Positions 48,087-57,115 are shown, numbered from the stretch's first letter. The stretch: DNA of 64,000 bases from Streptomyces sp. NBC_01197 (GCF_036010505.1 NZ_CP108569.1:6172501-6236500), one strand, 5' to 3'. Notes: generated by a model from the letters alone, not told the origin. Numbers and translations: made by a program.

Positions 48087-49118
48087 TCAGGTGGAGCCGC
48101 CTGGGACCGGCCGTGTCTGGCCGGTGCGCGGGGTGCGGTCGGCGTGCGGGGGACGGCGGCTGCCGGCCGGCGTGACAGGTGTGCGGTCCGAGCGGGGAGC
48201 GTGCGCCCGCTGGAGCGAGGTGGGGTGTGTGGTGCTCCTGGGCGTACCGGCGGAGCGTCCCGCGATGCCCACCGGCTCCAGCGGCTGGCTCTCCTCTTCG
48301 GAGCCCTCGGTCCGCGGGTGGCCGTGCGGGAACAGCGCGGGCTGGACGTCGACCGGTACGGGCGCGGGGGCGGCGGGCCTGCGGCGGGCGGCGCGCACCT
48401 TCTCGCGCACCGCGAAGACCGCGGCCTCGGTGCGGCCGATCAGCGGCTCGAACCAGGGGAGGCCCAGCAGGACCAGCAGCCCGGCGGCCCAGCCGAGCAG
48501 TACATCGCTCAGCCAGTGCGTACCGAGGTAGACCGTGGTGGCCCCGACGCCGAGGGCGAGCGCGGCCGAACCCACCGAGAGCCAGCGCCTGGCCAGCGGG
48601 GTGGTGGCCAGATAGGCCAGGATTCCCCAGGTCACGACGGCATTGGCGGTGTGACCCGAAGGAAATATATCGCCGCCGGCGAAGAGCTCGGCCGAGCCGA
48701 TCTGGGTGGCGTAGTGCGGGCCGAGGCGGCCGAGGCCGAGCTTGACCGCGCCCACCGTGATGTTCAGCAGCAGCAGAGCCGCGCCGAGGGTCAGCAGGGG
48801 TCTGAGGGTGTGCTGCCGCCAGGAGCGCCAGCCGAGCCAGGCCGCGACCATCACCGCGGTGGGTCCGCGCTGGCCGAGCACCACGAAGTAGTCGAGGAAG
48901 GCATGCAGCTGGGGCCACTGCTGGTACGGCCGGAAGAGCATGACCTTCCAGTCCAGTCCCACGAGCCAGGACGTGGACAGCACTGCGACGACGATGGCCA
49001 GGTAGAAGGCCAGCGTCGAACCGAGCAGGGCGATCCGGGTCCGGCTCATCCGCGGGATCTCTAGCTTCGGCGGTTCCGGCTCCCGGTCCAGGCGGGTAAA
49101 GATTCGGTCGATACGCAC
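48087..49118 (-). CDS. PAP2-family membrane phosphatase
   Basis: 343 aa. About five or six transmembrane segments precede the phosphatase motifs: KLGLGRLGPHYA (motif 1-like), FPSGHTANAVVTWGIL (PSGH) and YLGTHWLSDVLLGWAAG (HxxxD). It hydrolyses lipid phosphates such as undecaprenyl diphosphate or phosphatidate. A basic, Pro/Thr/Arg-rich, probably disordered tail of about 100 residues follows. GTG 49118 is the start. Confidence 0.9.
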   Translation of the reverse strand: MRIDRIFTRLDREPEPPKLEIPRMSRTRIALLGSTLAFYLAIVVAVLSTSWLVGLDWKVMLFRPYQQWPQLHAFLDYFVVLGQRGPTAVMVAAWLGWRSWRQHTLRPLLTLGAALLLLNITVGAVKLGLGRLGPHYATQIGSAELFAGGDIFPSGHTANAVVTWGILAYLATTPLARRWLSVGSAALALGVGATTVYLGTHWLSDVLLGWAAGLLVLLGLPWFEPLIGRTEAAVFAVREKVRAARRRPAAPAPVPVDVQPALFPHGHPRTEGSEEESQPLEPVGIAGRSAGTPRSTTHPTSLQRAHAPRSDRTPVTPAGSRRPPHADRTPRTGQTRPVPGGST

Positions 49119-49544
49119 TCAATCGACGTTACAGCGAGTGAGTGACAAGGCTGGCCGATCCGGTCTCTTTGTGATGACGATGTGATGTGGACTATGTCTC
49201 ACCCGCTTGTTTATTCCGACGGAATGTCGAATAGCGGTTCGTGAGTCTCGTTATATGCAAGAAGGCCCTTACGCTCGTGTTATCGGCCCTCTGGTAAAGA
49301 GTTTTGCGGTATGCGTTCGGTATTTCCTTCCGGCCGCCGCTGCCGCGCCGGCGTCCTCGGAAGATCATTTGAGCGGGTGCGGCGGGGCGCGGACCCAGTG
49401 CGCCGGGAGGTGAGATGGGCCACGTGACACGCGCGAGGTCTCGCGTACTCTGACGGCTCACTCGCCCGTCGAAGCCGGGCCCCGGAGGCGTACACCCCCG
49501 GATCCGCCGAACGCGAGGGACACACTGTTGTGGGAGGTACGCGC
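49119..49544. other. Intergenic region between divergent PAP2 and MFS genes
   Basis: 426 bp, AT-rich at 49180-49320. A 14-bp palindrome CGCGAGGTCTCGCG lies at 49432-49445, in the promoter zone of the MFS gene, and could be an operator. No gene is supported; the short minus-strand frame at 49192-49461 lacks coding bias. Confidence 0.45.
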
Positions 49545-51284
49545 ATGTCAGGGACGTCCACAGTCGGCAGGCGCCCCCGCGTCGCCGTCGCGGCCGGTGC
49601 CAACCGCTGGATCGTTCTCGTCGTCCTGTGCGTCAGCCTGCTGCTCGTGGCCCTTGACGCGACCGTCCTGCATGTCGCGGTCCCCGCGCTCACCGAGGAC
49701 CTGCGACCCGGAGCAGTCCAGCTGCTCTGGATCGTCGACGCCTACCCGCTGGTCTGCGCCGCGCTGCTCATCCTCTTCGGCACGCTCGGCGACCGGGTGG
49801 GCCGCCGCCGCGTCCTGCTGATCGGATACGGGCTGTTCGGCGCGGCCTCGGCCGTCGCGGCATTCTCCGCCACCCCCGGGGTCCTGATCGGGGCCCGCGC
49901 CCTGCTCGGCATCGGCGGCGCGATGATCATGCCCGCGACGCTGTCGGTCCTCCGGGCCGTCTTCCCGGACCGCCGTGAACGCGCCGTCGCGATCGGGGTC
50001 TGGACCGCGGTGGCCGCGGTCGGCGCCGCCATCGGCCCGGTCCTCGGCGGGTTCCTCGTGGAGCACTTCTGGTGGGGCTCGGTCTTCCTGATCAACCTCC
50101 CGCTGATGGCGGTGCTGCTGCCGCTGGCCCGCTGGGTGCTGCCCGAGTCGCGGGGCGGCACGGACGGTCCGTGGGATGTGCTCGGCGCGCTGATGGCGGC
50201 CGCCGGCGTACTCGGCGTGGTCTTCGGCGTGAAGCGCATCGGCGGCGGCGAAGGGGCCATCGGCGTTGAGACGCTCGCGCCGCTGGTGGCGGGCGCCGTG
50301 CTGCTGGTGCTCTTCGTCCGGCGGCAGCGGAGCCGGAAGCATCCGCTCATCGACATCCGGATGTTCTCCCGGCCCACCTTCACCACCGCGGTCGGCTGCA
50401 TCGTCCTGGCCATGCTGGCCCTGGTCGGCCTGGAGCTGATCGCCGTCCAGTACCTCCAGCTGGTGCTCGGCCTCAGCCCGCTGGCGACCGGCCTGCGGCT
50501 GCTCCCGCTCACCTTCGCCGCCATCACCGCCGGGGCGATGGGCTCCTCCGTGCTGCGCCGCGTCGGACCGCGCCGGATGGTCGGCTCCGGGTTCGTGCTG
50601 ACCGCGGTCGCCGTGCTCTGCCTGGTCGGAATGGGAGCCCACGACGATCCGCTGCTGCTGACCGTCGCCTTCGTACTGCTCGGCTTCGGACTGCAGGCCA
50701 CGCTCTTCGGGGCGTACGAGTCGATGCTCAGCGAGGCGCCTGCCGACCGCGCGGGCGGTGCGGCCGCGATCGGTGAGACCTCGTACCAGCTGGGCGCCGG
50801 TATGGGCATAGCGTTGCTCGGCAGTGTCATGAACGCGGCCTACGGGCCCTCGCTCCGTTCGGTGCCCGGGGTCCCGGCGGGGGCGAGCCACCAGGCCGCC
50901 AACTCGCTGGGGGAGGCGTACCAGGTGGCCGCCCGGCTGGGCGGTCCCGCCGGGTGGGCGCTGCGCAGCGCCGCCCGTGACGCCTTCGTCCACGGGCTGC
51001 ACGTCACCCTGCTGGTCAGCGCCGGACTGCTGCTGCTCGGCGCGGTCGCCGCGCTGCGGCTGCCCCGGGTGATGGAGTGCGCGGAGCTGCCCGGCGAGCG
51101 GGAGTGCACCGACGGGCCACGCACGCCGCAGGCGGGACGACCGGCACAGGGGGGAGAGGGCCGGGCGGCCGTCGGGCAGCCGTCGGACGGGCGGGCCCGG
51201 GAGGCCCTGCCGAGGGTGTCCGCCCCCGCCCTGGCGCGCCCGGTGTCCGCCGATGCGGCCGGGTCTGGACGAGCGGGACGCTGA
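49545..51284 (+). CDS. MFS drug-export transporter, DHA2 (EmrB/QacA) family
   Basis: 579 aa, 14 transmembrane segments. Motif A GTLGDRVGRRRVLLIG, motif C region GAAIGPVLGGFLVEHF, LDATVLHVAVPALTEDL near the N-terminus. ATG 49545 follows GGGAGG eight bases upstream. It exports lipophilic drugs or metabolites using the proton gradient. The last 80 residues are a hydrophilic tail. No TetR gene is adjacent. Confidence 0.93.
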   Translation: MSGTSTVGRRPRVAVAAGANRWIVLVVLCVSLLLVALDATVLHVAVPALTEDLRPGAVQLLWIVDAYPLVCAALLILFGTLGDRVGRRRVLLIGYGLFGAASAVAAFSATPGVLIGARALLGIGGAMIMPATLSVLRAVFPDRRERAVAIGVWTAVAAVGAAIGPVLGGFLVEHFWWGSVFLINLPLMAVLLPLARWVLPESRGGTDGPWDVLGALMAAAGVLGVVFGVKRIGGGEGAIGVETLAPLVAGAVLLVLFVRRQRSRKHPLIDIRMFSRPTFTTAVGCIVLAMLALVGLELIAVQYLQLVLGLSPLATGLRLLPLTFAAITAGAMGSSVLRRVGPRRMVGSGFVLTAVAVLCLVGMGAHDDPLLLTVAFVLLGFGLQATLFGAYESMLSEAPADRAGGAAAIGETSYQLGAGMGIALLGSVMNAAYGPSLRSVPGVPAGASHQAANSLGEAYQVAARLGGPAGWALRSAARDAFVHGLHVTLLVSAGLLLLGAVAALRLPRVMECAELPGERECTDGPRTPQAGRPAQGGEGRAAVGQPSDGRAREALPRVSAPALARPVSADAAGSGRAGR

Positions 51285-51308
51285 GCCGTAACGTCAGCGG
51301 CACTCCGT

Positions 51309-51325
51309 AACTAACGCTGCTAGTT
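51309..51325. promoter_or_regulatory. Inverted repeat, operator candidate
   Basis: AACTA-ACGCTGC-TAGTT: perfect 5-bp arms with a 7-base spacer, 39 bp before the acyl-CoA dehydrogenase start and 25 bp after the MFS stop. Confidence 0.35.
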
Positions 51326-51363
51326 TTATCCGTTGTCCGTGCGAGCCGCCGGAGGCACCCCCC

Positions 51364-52554
51364 ATGTCCGCACCGTCCAAGCTGCCGCCCTTCGACCCCG
51401 CCGACCCCATCGGCCTGGACGACCTGCTCGGCGACGAGGATCTCGCGATCCGCGGCACCGTCCGCGCCTGGGCGGCCGACCGGGTCCTGCCGCACATCGC
51501 GGAGTGGTACGAGAAGGGGGAGCTGCCCGGCATCCGTGAGCTGGCCCGCGAACTGGGCTCTCTCGGCGCGCTGGGCATGTCCCTGGAGGGGTACGGCTGC
51601 GCGGGCGCCACCGCCGTCCAGTACGGCCTCGCCTGCCTGGAGCTGGAGGCCGCCGACTCCGGCATCCGCTCGCTGGTCTCCGTACAGGGGTCCCTCGCGA
51701 TGTACGCGATCCACCGTTTCGGCTCAGAGGAGCAGAAGCAGCGGTGGCTGCCCGGCATGGCGGCCGGTGAGGTCATCGGGTGTTTCGGCCTCACAGAGCC
51801 CGACCACGGCTCGGACCCGGCCGGAATGCTGACGTACGCGAAGCGGAGCGGCAGCGACTGGGTGCTGACCGGGCGCAAGATGTGGATCACCAATGGCTCG
51901 GTGGCGGCTGTCGCCGTGGTCTGGGCGCAGACGGACGACGGTGTCCGCGGCTTCGTCGTCCCCACGGACACCGCCGGGTTCTCGGCCCCCGAGATCAAGC
52001 ACAAGTGGTCGCTGCGTGCCTCGGTCACCAGTGAGCTCGTCCTCGACGAGGTCCGGCTCCCGGCCGACGCGGTGCTGCCCGGTGCCACCGGGCTCAAGGG
52101 CCCGCTGAGCTGTCTGAGCCACGCCAGGTACGGAATCGTCTGGGGCGCGATGGGCGCCGCCCGGGCCAGCTTCGAGGCCGCGCTCGACTACTCCAGGACG
52201 CGCGAGCAGTTCGGCAGGCCGATCGGCGGCTTCCAGCTGACCCAGGCCAAGCTGGCCGACATGGCGGTCGAACTGCACAAGGGCATCCTGCTCGCGCACC
52301 ACATCGGTCGGCGGATGGACGCCGGGAAGCTCCGGCCCGAACAGGTCAGCTTCGGGAAGCTCAACAACGTCCGCGAGGCGATCGAGATCTGCCGCACCTC
52401 GCGGACGATCCTGGGCGCCAACGGGATCTCGCTGGAGTACCCGGTGATGCGGCACGCGACCAACCTGGAGTCGGTGCTGACGTACGAGGGCACCGTCGAG
52501 ATGCACCAGCTGGTGCTGGGCAAGGCGCTCACCGGCCTCGACGCGTTCCGGTAG
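51364..52554 (+). CDS. Acyl-CoA dehydrogenase, glutaryl-CoA dehydrogenase-like
   Basis: 396 aa. It resembles glutaryl-CoA dehydrogenases: SGIRSLVSVQGSLAMYAIHR, GCFGLTEPDHGSDPAGM, MWITNGSVAAVAVVWAQT, and the catalytic Glu in YEGTVEMHQLVLGKAL. FAD-dependent oxidation of glutaryl-CoA or a related acyl-CoA is expected; decarboxylation is not certain from sequence. GGAGG lies at 51351-51355. Confidence 0.92.
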   Translation: MSAPSKLPPFDPADPIGLDDLLGDEDLAIRGTVRAWAADRVLPHIAEWYEKGELPGIRELARELGSLGALGMSLEGYGCAGATAVQYGLACLELEAADSGIRSLVSVQGSLAMYAIHRFGSEEQKQRWLPGMAAGEVIGCFGLTEPDHGSDPAGMLTYAKRSGSDWVLTGRKMWITNGSVAAVAVVWAQTDDGVRGFVVPTDTAGFSAPEIKHKWSLRASVTSELVLDEVRLPADAVLPGATGLKGPLSCLSHARYGIVWGAMGAARASFEAALDYSRTREQFGRPIGGFQLTQAKLADMAVELHKGILLAHHIGRRMDAGKLRPEQVSFGKLNNVREAIEICRTSRTILGANGISLEYPVMRHATNLESVLTYEGTVEMHQLVLGKALTGLDAFR

Positions 52555-52641
52555 GTCCGGGCCCGCCGGCGGCCCCGCCCGGACCGGGTCGCTCCGTGCT
52601 CCGGGGGTGCCCCCCGGAGCACCGCCGGGTCCCGTCCCGGC

Positions 52642-53088
52642 TCAGCTCTGGTTGAAGAAGCCGCCCTCGGTGGACCGGCCGCCGGCCTCGCCGCTCACGA
52701 TCTGGGTGTCGGACGGGGTCAGCAGGAAGACCCGGTTGGCCACGCGGTCGATGGAGCCGCGCAGCCCGAAGATCAGCCCGGCGGCGAAGTCCACCACCCG
52801 CTTGGCGTCGGCGGGCTCCATGGACGTGAGGTTGACGATCACCGGGACACCGTCCCGGAACATCTCGCCGATGCCGCGGGCGTCCCGGAAGCTGTCCGGC
52901 GTGATCGTCGCGATCCGCCGGCTCCTCGCCTGCCCCGCTTCGGCGGCGACCCTGACCCTGGGGTCGGTCACCCATGCCTCGGCCGGTGCCGGGGACTCGG
53001 CGCCCTCCGTGTAATCGTCGTCGTAGTAGCGGTCTTCGTTGTCCTCGACGAGCCCCAGCCAGGCACTCGCCTTGCGTACCGATCCCAT
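52642..53088 (-). CDS. sflA: SepF-like protein (SflA homologue)
   Basis: 148 aa, the length and pattern of SepF paralogues. ATG 53088 follows a perfect AAGGAGG. The N-terminus [20 protein letters not shown] is an amphipathic membrane helix with an acidic linker. The C-terminal SepF fold has [20 protein letters not shown] and [20 protein letters not shown]. In S. coelicolor the corresponding SflA limits FtsZ/dynamin positioning. The neighbour order (acyl-CoA dehydrogenase) fits the SCO1749 position; symbol is by that synteny. Confidence 0.85.
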   Translation of the reverse strand: MGSVRKASAWLGLVEDNEDRYYDDDYTEGAESPAPAEAWVTDPRVRVAAEAGQARSRRIATITPDSFRDARGIGEMFRDGVPVIVNLTSMEPADAKRVVDFAAGLIFGLRGSIDRVANRVFLLTPSDTQIVSGEAGGRSTEGGFFNQS

Positions 53089-53384
53089 GGACGCCTCCTT
53101 TCGCCGCGGTCCTTCTGCGTTCCGCACCCCTATCGTCGTCCATGATGCGGATCGTTCGCCAAGTGGATAGTCGGCGTGCAGGGCATTCGTGACGCTACTG
53201 GTGCAGAAGTTGTGGCGGTTCGTCAGGATTATTCCTACGTACGACTGCTGACAGAATGAAAATAGGATGTGTCCAGCCGTACGGGTGACGGTGGGGTCGT
53301 ACGGGTGAAAGGGCCGCTCGCTACGATGCCGGAGGCGCCGTCACACACCGTCCGGCACCGGTGAACGAGGCTCGGGGGAGCACT

Positions 53385-54605
53385 GTGTTCGGAATCGTCA
53401 GGCCCTCTACGCACCGTCTCTCCGAGGGCCTGAAAGCGGAGTGGATGGCACATCTCTGCGGGCTCTGCCTGGCGCTGCGCGGCGATCACGGCCAGTTCGC
53501 GCGGATCGCCACCAACTACGACGGCCTGATCGTCTCGGTGCTGACGGAGGCTCAGGCGGAGCGGTCCAGCGGACAGCGGCGCACCGCGGGCCCCTGTCCG
53601 CTGCGCGGGATGCGCACCGCGCCTGTCGCGCGGGGCGAGGGGGCCCGGCTCGCGGCAGCCGTATCCCTGGTGCTGGCATCGGCGAAGATGCGGGACCATG
53701 TCGCCGACCGCGACGGGCTCCTGGCGCGCAGGCCGGTCGCCGCGGCGGCCCGCCGCGTCGCCGCCCGCTGGGACCGCGCCGGTGCGCGCACCGGCGCCGA
53801 TCTCGGGTTCGACACCGCGCTCCTGGTCGACGCCGTCGACCGGCAGAGCGGTATCGAGGCGCTCGCCGGGCCCGGCACACCCCTGCTCACCGTCACCGAG
53901 CCGACCGAGACGGCCACCGCTGCGGCCTTCGCGCACACCGCCGTGCTCGCCGGACGCCCGCGGAACGGGCCGCCGCTCGCCGAGGCCGGCCGGCTCTTCG
54001 GGAGGCTGGCCCATCTGCTGGACGCCGTGGAGGACAGGGAAGCTGACGCCACGTCGGGTGCCTGGAACCCGCTGACCGCGACCGGCACCTCCATCGAAGA
54101 GGCCCGCAGGCTGTGCGAGGACGCCCTGCACGGGATACGGCTCGCGCTGCGGGACGCCGAATTCGCGGACGGCCGGCTGGCCCATGTGCTGCTCGCTCAT
54201 GAACTCAGGCGCTCGGTGGACCGGGCGTTCGGCGGGAGCTGCGTTCATCAGACGCCAGGACCGTTCGGCCCGCCACCGCCGGGATTCGACCCCGGTGCGC
54301 CGGAACACGGCGACCGGGGCGGACCCGACGGCCACGACGGATACGGTCACGGCGGGCACGCCCACCAGGGCGGGCCCAAGCGGGGCTTCCTGGCGGGGTG
54401 CGCCGTCGCCGCCGGACTCTGCTGCACCTGCCGGGTCTGCTGCTCCTCCGAGTTCGAGGGCCCCTGGTCGGGCCGCAAGCGCGAGGGCTGCTGCAACGAC
54501 TGCGACTGCGACTGCGACTGCAGTGGATGTGACTGCGGTGGGTGTGACTGCAGCGGCTGTGACTGTGATGGCTGTGACTGCTGCTGCCCCTGCGACGGCT
54601 GCTGA
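53385..54605 (+). CDS. DUF5685 protein with an extreme Cys-rich tail
   Basis: 406 aa. GTG 53385 gives MFGIVRPSTHRLSEGLKAEW, the family start, then HLCGLCLALRGDHGQFARIA. The C-terminal 70 residues carry about 24 cysteines, with 18 in the last 39 residues arranged as DCDCDCDC, GCDCGGCDC and CDCCCPCDGC. A His/Gly stretch (GHDGYGHGGHAHQGG) precedes it. This could bind metals, or be a disulfide-rich secreted or cell-wall tail; no signal peptide is seen. GGGGGAG lies 4 nt upstream. Function unknown. Confidence 0.87.
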   Translation: MFGIVRPSTHRLSEGLKAEWMAHLCGLCLALRGDHGQFARIATNYDGLIVSVLTEAQAERSSGQRRTAGPCPLRGMRTAPVARGEGARLAAAVSLVLASAKMRDHVADRDGLLARRPVAAAARRVAARWDRAGARTGADLGFDTALLVDAVDRQSGIEALAGPGTPLLTVTEPTETATAAAFAHTAVLAGRPRNGPPLAEAGRLFGRLAHLLDAVEDREADATSGAWNPLTATGTSIEEARRLCEDALHGIRLALRDAEFADGRLAHVLLAHELRRSVDRAFGGSCVHQTPGPFGPPPPGFDPGAPEHGDRGGPDGHDGYGHGGHAHQGGPKRGFLAGCAVAAGLCCTCRVCCSSEFEGPWSGRKREGCCNDCDCDCDCSGCDCGGCDCSGCDCDGCDCCCPCDGC

Positions 54606-54612
54606 CCCCGGC

Positions 54613-54690
54613 CAGTAGTGAGGGCGCCAGCAGTGAGGGGTCGTCAGCAGTGAGGTGCCGGCAGTGGTGAGGGCGGCCGGTAGCGAGGGC
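54613..54690. repeat. Short degenerate tandem repeats
   Basis: Five copies of a degenerate 15-18-bp unit sharing AGYGAGG (for example AGCAGTGAGG) lie between the DUF5685 and lipoprotein stop codons, in the convergent intergenic region. Confidence 0.55.
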
Positions 54691-54709
54691 CGTCAGCGGC
54701 GGGGCGCGG

Positions 54710-55654
54710 CTACTTGATCTCGGGCGGTGAGATCCGCGACTCCTTGATCCCGGACGGTACGGTGCCCCACTTCTGCAGGATGCGCCGGTACGTACCGTCC
54801 TTGATCAGCTGATTCACCGCCGCCCGGAACGCAGGCGCCAGCGGCGTCCCCTTCTTGAAAGCGAATCCGACATCGAGGCGGTGGAACTCATTGAGGAACC
54901 TCAGCCCCGGCTGCTGCTCGACGGCGAAGCGCAGGCCGTTGATCGTCGACATCACCACATCGCTGCGGCCCTGCTGGAGCGAGCCCCAGAGCGCGGCGGA
55001 GTCCGCGTACGTCTGGACCTGGTAATCCTTCTTCCCCGCCGCGGCGCACCGCTTCTTCGCCACGTCGAGTGTCGCCTCGAACGTGGTGCCGGCGCCGGTC
55101 GCCACCTTCAGGCCGCACAGCTGCGTCAGATCGCTGACCTTGCCCAGCGCGCTGTCCTTGCGTACGGCGAAGCCCTGGCCGTCATTGATGTACGTGACGA
55201 AGTCGATCACTTTGCGGCGCTCGTCGGTCACGCCGAAATTGCCCACACCCAGGTCGAATTTGCCGCTGTCGAGCGCGGGCAGAATCGTCTCGAAACCGGC
55301 GGCCTGGTGTTTCAGCTTCAGACCGAGCGTCCTCGCGGCGGCCTCCGCGAAGTCGATGTCCTGGCCCACGAGGGTCCTGCCGTCGGGCAGGTAACTGGTG
55401 CCCGGCGGGGCTCCGCCCACGGCGGTCGCCAGGGTGAGCGTGCCCCCTTTCCGTACGTCGGCGGGGAGCAGCGCGACGGCCGCCCGGTCGGGGCGGACGT
55501 GCGACACCACGTCCCGGGTCGGAAGTGCGGCCGACTTCGCCACGGACTTCGAACCGCCGCCGGTGGTCGCCGGGTCGCCCGATCCGCAGGCCGTCAGTGT
55601 CAGGGCGGCCGCGGTGATCAGGGCGGAGGCAACGCCTCTTCGGGTCTTGCTCAT
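54710..55654 (-). CDS. ABC transporter substrate-binding lipoprotein, polar amino acid type
   Basis: 314 aa. Lipobox LTACGSG with Cys at about residue 23. Family 3 binding-protein motifs: DIDFAEAAARTLGLKLKHQA, FDLGVGNFGVTDERRKVIDF, GLKVATGAGTTFEATLDVA. It delivers a small polar amino acid or sulfur-containing analogue to the permease encoded divergently. ATG 55654 is chosen at the signal peptide start MSKTRRGVASALITAAAL. Confidence 0.92.
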   Translation of the reverse strand: MSKTRRGVASALITAAALTLTACGSGDPATTGGGSKSVAKSAALPTRDVVSHVRPDRAAVALLPADVRKGGTLTLATAVGGAPPGTSYLPDGRTLVGQDIDFAEAAARTLGLKLKHQAAGFETILPALDSGKFDLGVGNFGVTDERRKVIDFVTYINDGQGFAVRKDSALGKVSDLTQLCGLKVATGAGTTFEATLDVAKKRCAAAGKKDYQVQTYADSAALWGSLQQGRSDVVMSTINGLRFAVEQQPGLRFLNEFHRLDVGFAFKKGTPLAPAFRAAVNQLIKDGTYRRILQKWGTVPSGIKESRISPPEIK

Positions 55655-55981
55655 GACGTCGGATTCTCCAGATGCGCACGGCACGACCGCCGTACCCGGC
55701 CTGGTCCGCCGCGGACCCGCGCAGGACGGATCCACGAAATCACAGGCGCGACAGGGCAGGAGGGAACGGCGGAGGGGCCCACAGGGAAAGGTGGACAGGA
55801 CGAAACGCGAGGGGAGTGGTGAGGAAAACGCTGCGCGGGTGAAGGCGTGAGGGATCAGCGCGATGCCGCGGCGCGGGCGCGGGACGAGATCGCGTGAAGG
55901 AGGCCCGGAAAGGGCGCGGAGGTGAGATGCGGAGGCGATACGCGGAAGAGACACGCGCAGCGAGAAAGTGCGGGGGTCAGC

Positions 55982-56053
55982 TCAACAGGAAGAGGACCAC
56001 ACTCGACCGAAGTCGATGTGGGAGCGCGTGACCAGCCACTGCTGCGGATGCAT
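55982..56053 (-). CDS. Leader peptide, HIDxxRV-SSC type
   Basis: 23 aa: the sequence begins MHPQQWLVTRSHIDFGRVWS and ends SSC. TRSHIDxxRVxSxxC is the signature of short Streptomyces leader peptides that precede sulfur-assimilation genes. The C-terminal Cys fits cysteine-sensing attenuation (inference). No Shine-Dalgarno is apparent. It is on the same strand as the substrate-binding lipoprotein and upstream of it. It is too short for normal gene callers. Confidence 0.75.
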   Translation of the reverse strand: MHPQQWLVTRSHIDFGRVWSSSC

Positions 56054-56124
56054 GGCCCAAGTGGAACAGGCATTCGTTACCCCGTCAACTGCCGTCGGAC
56101 GTAACGCCCACAGTGTGGACACCC

Positions 56125-56155
56125 TTGACAGCGTACGGAACCAGCACCGTAGCCT
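56125..56155 (+). promoter_or_regulatory. Candidate promoter of the permease operon
   Basis: TTGACA at 56125-56130 and TAGCCT at 56150-56155 with a 19-bp spacer, about 90 bp before ATG 56246. The spacing is one base longer than ideal. Confidence 0.4.
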
Positions 56156-56245
56156 CGGCGGCGGACCGTGCTGAGGGGCTCGGTCCGCCGCTGCACCGCG
56201 TGAAGGCATCACCGTGTTCGATCTCTGTATCCACGGAGCCTTCTC

Positions 56246-57115
56246 ATGTCCGCGTCGTCAGACACCCTTCCCCCGTTCTCCCAGGCATCACAGCTCTCCC
56301 AGGCACCACCGGCAGACGAGGGCCCGGTGCCGCGCATCGTGCCGGTCCGCCGCACCGGTCAGTGGGCGGCGGCCGCCGTGGTGCTGGTGCTGCTCGCCGG
56401 CGCCCTCACCTCCGTCGTCCGCAACGAGGCCTTCCAGTGGGGCGTCGTCGGTGACTACTTCGCCACCACCGCCGTACTGCGCGGACTCGGCCTGACCCTC
56501 TGGCTCACCGCCGCCGTCATGGTGCTCGGCTTCACCCTCGGCACCCTGATCGCCGTGGCGCGGATGTCCGCCAACCCCGTTCTGCGCGCGGTCGGCTGGG
56601 GATACATCTGGCTCTTCCGGTCGACACCGGTCCTGGTGCAGCTCCTGTTCTGGTTCAACATCGGAGCGCTCTACCCGCAGATCCTGGGTGTCAGGACCGT
56701 CAACCTCCTCGGCCCGGTCACCGTCGCCATCGTCGGACTGACGCTGCACGAGGCGGCGTACGCGGCCGAGGTCGTACGCGGCGGCATCCTCTCCGTAGGA
56801 CGCGGCCAGACCGAGGCGGCCGGGTCGCTGGGGCTCGGCCGTTGGCGCAGACTGCGGCGGATCGTACTGCCGCAGGCCATGCGGTCGATCGTGCCGCCCG
56901 CGGGGAACATGCTCATCGGCACGCTCAAGGGCACGTCGATCGTCTCCGTCATCGCCGTCCAGGACCTGCTCTACTCCGTGCAGCTCGTCTACCACCGCAC
57001 GTACCAGGTCATCCCGCTGCTGCTGGTCGCCACCGTCTGGTACGCGCTCGTCACCTCGGTGCTCAGCGCGGGCCAGCACCACATCGAGCGGTACTACGCG
57101 CGCGGTGCCCGGTGA
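56246..57115 (+). CDS. Amino-acid ABC transporter permease
   Basis: 289 aa, with five to six transmembrane helices and the EAA loop HEAAYAAEVVRGGILSVGRG, then QTEAAGSLGLGRWRRLRRI. This is the HisM/GlnP type permease, transporting polar amino acids. ATG 56246 has GGAG about 9 nt upstream. It is translationally coupled to the FAD protein (GTGA overlap). Confidence 0.92.
   Translation: MSASSDTLPPFSQASQLSQAPPADEGPVPRIVPVRRTGQWAAAAVVLVLLAGALTSVVRNEAFQWGVVGDYFATTAVLRGLGLTLWLTAAVMVLGFTLGTLIAVARMSANPVLRAVGWGYIWLFRSTPVLVQLLFWFNIGALYPQILGVRTVNLLGPVTVAIVGLTLHEAAYAAEVVRGGILSVGRGQTEAAGSLGLGRWRRLRRIVLPQAMRSIVPPAGNMLIGTLKGTSIVSVIAVQDLLYSVQLVYHRTYQVIPLLLVATVWYALVTSVLSAGQHHIERYYARGAR

Larger units (their letters stand above)
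55655..56245. other. Divergent regulatory region with a leader peptide
   Basis: 591 bp between the lipoprotein and permease genes. It contains the minus-strand leader ORF (55982-56053), 327 nt before the lipoprotein start, and a -35/-10 pair for the permease operon. Other ORFs here are short and without start signals. Confidence 0.6.

Noticed and set aside
49192..49461. Minus-strand 89-codon ORF between PAP2 and MFS genes
   Set aside because: No Shine-Dalgarno, no family, runs through the AT-rich promoter region of the divergent genes.
55855..56212. Longer overlapping ORFs around the leader peptide
   Set aside because: Only the last 23 codons of the 55982-56212 frame show the conserved leader motif; upstream codons lack start context.
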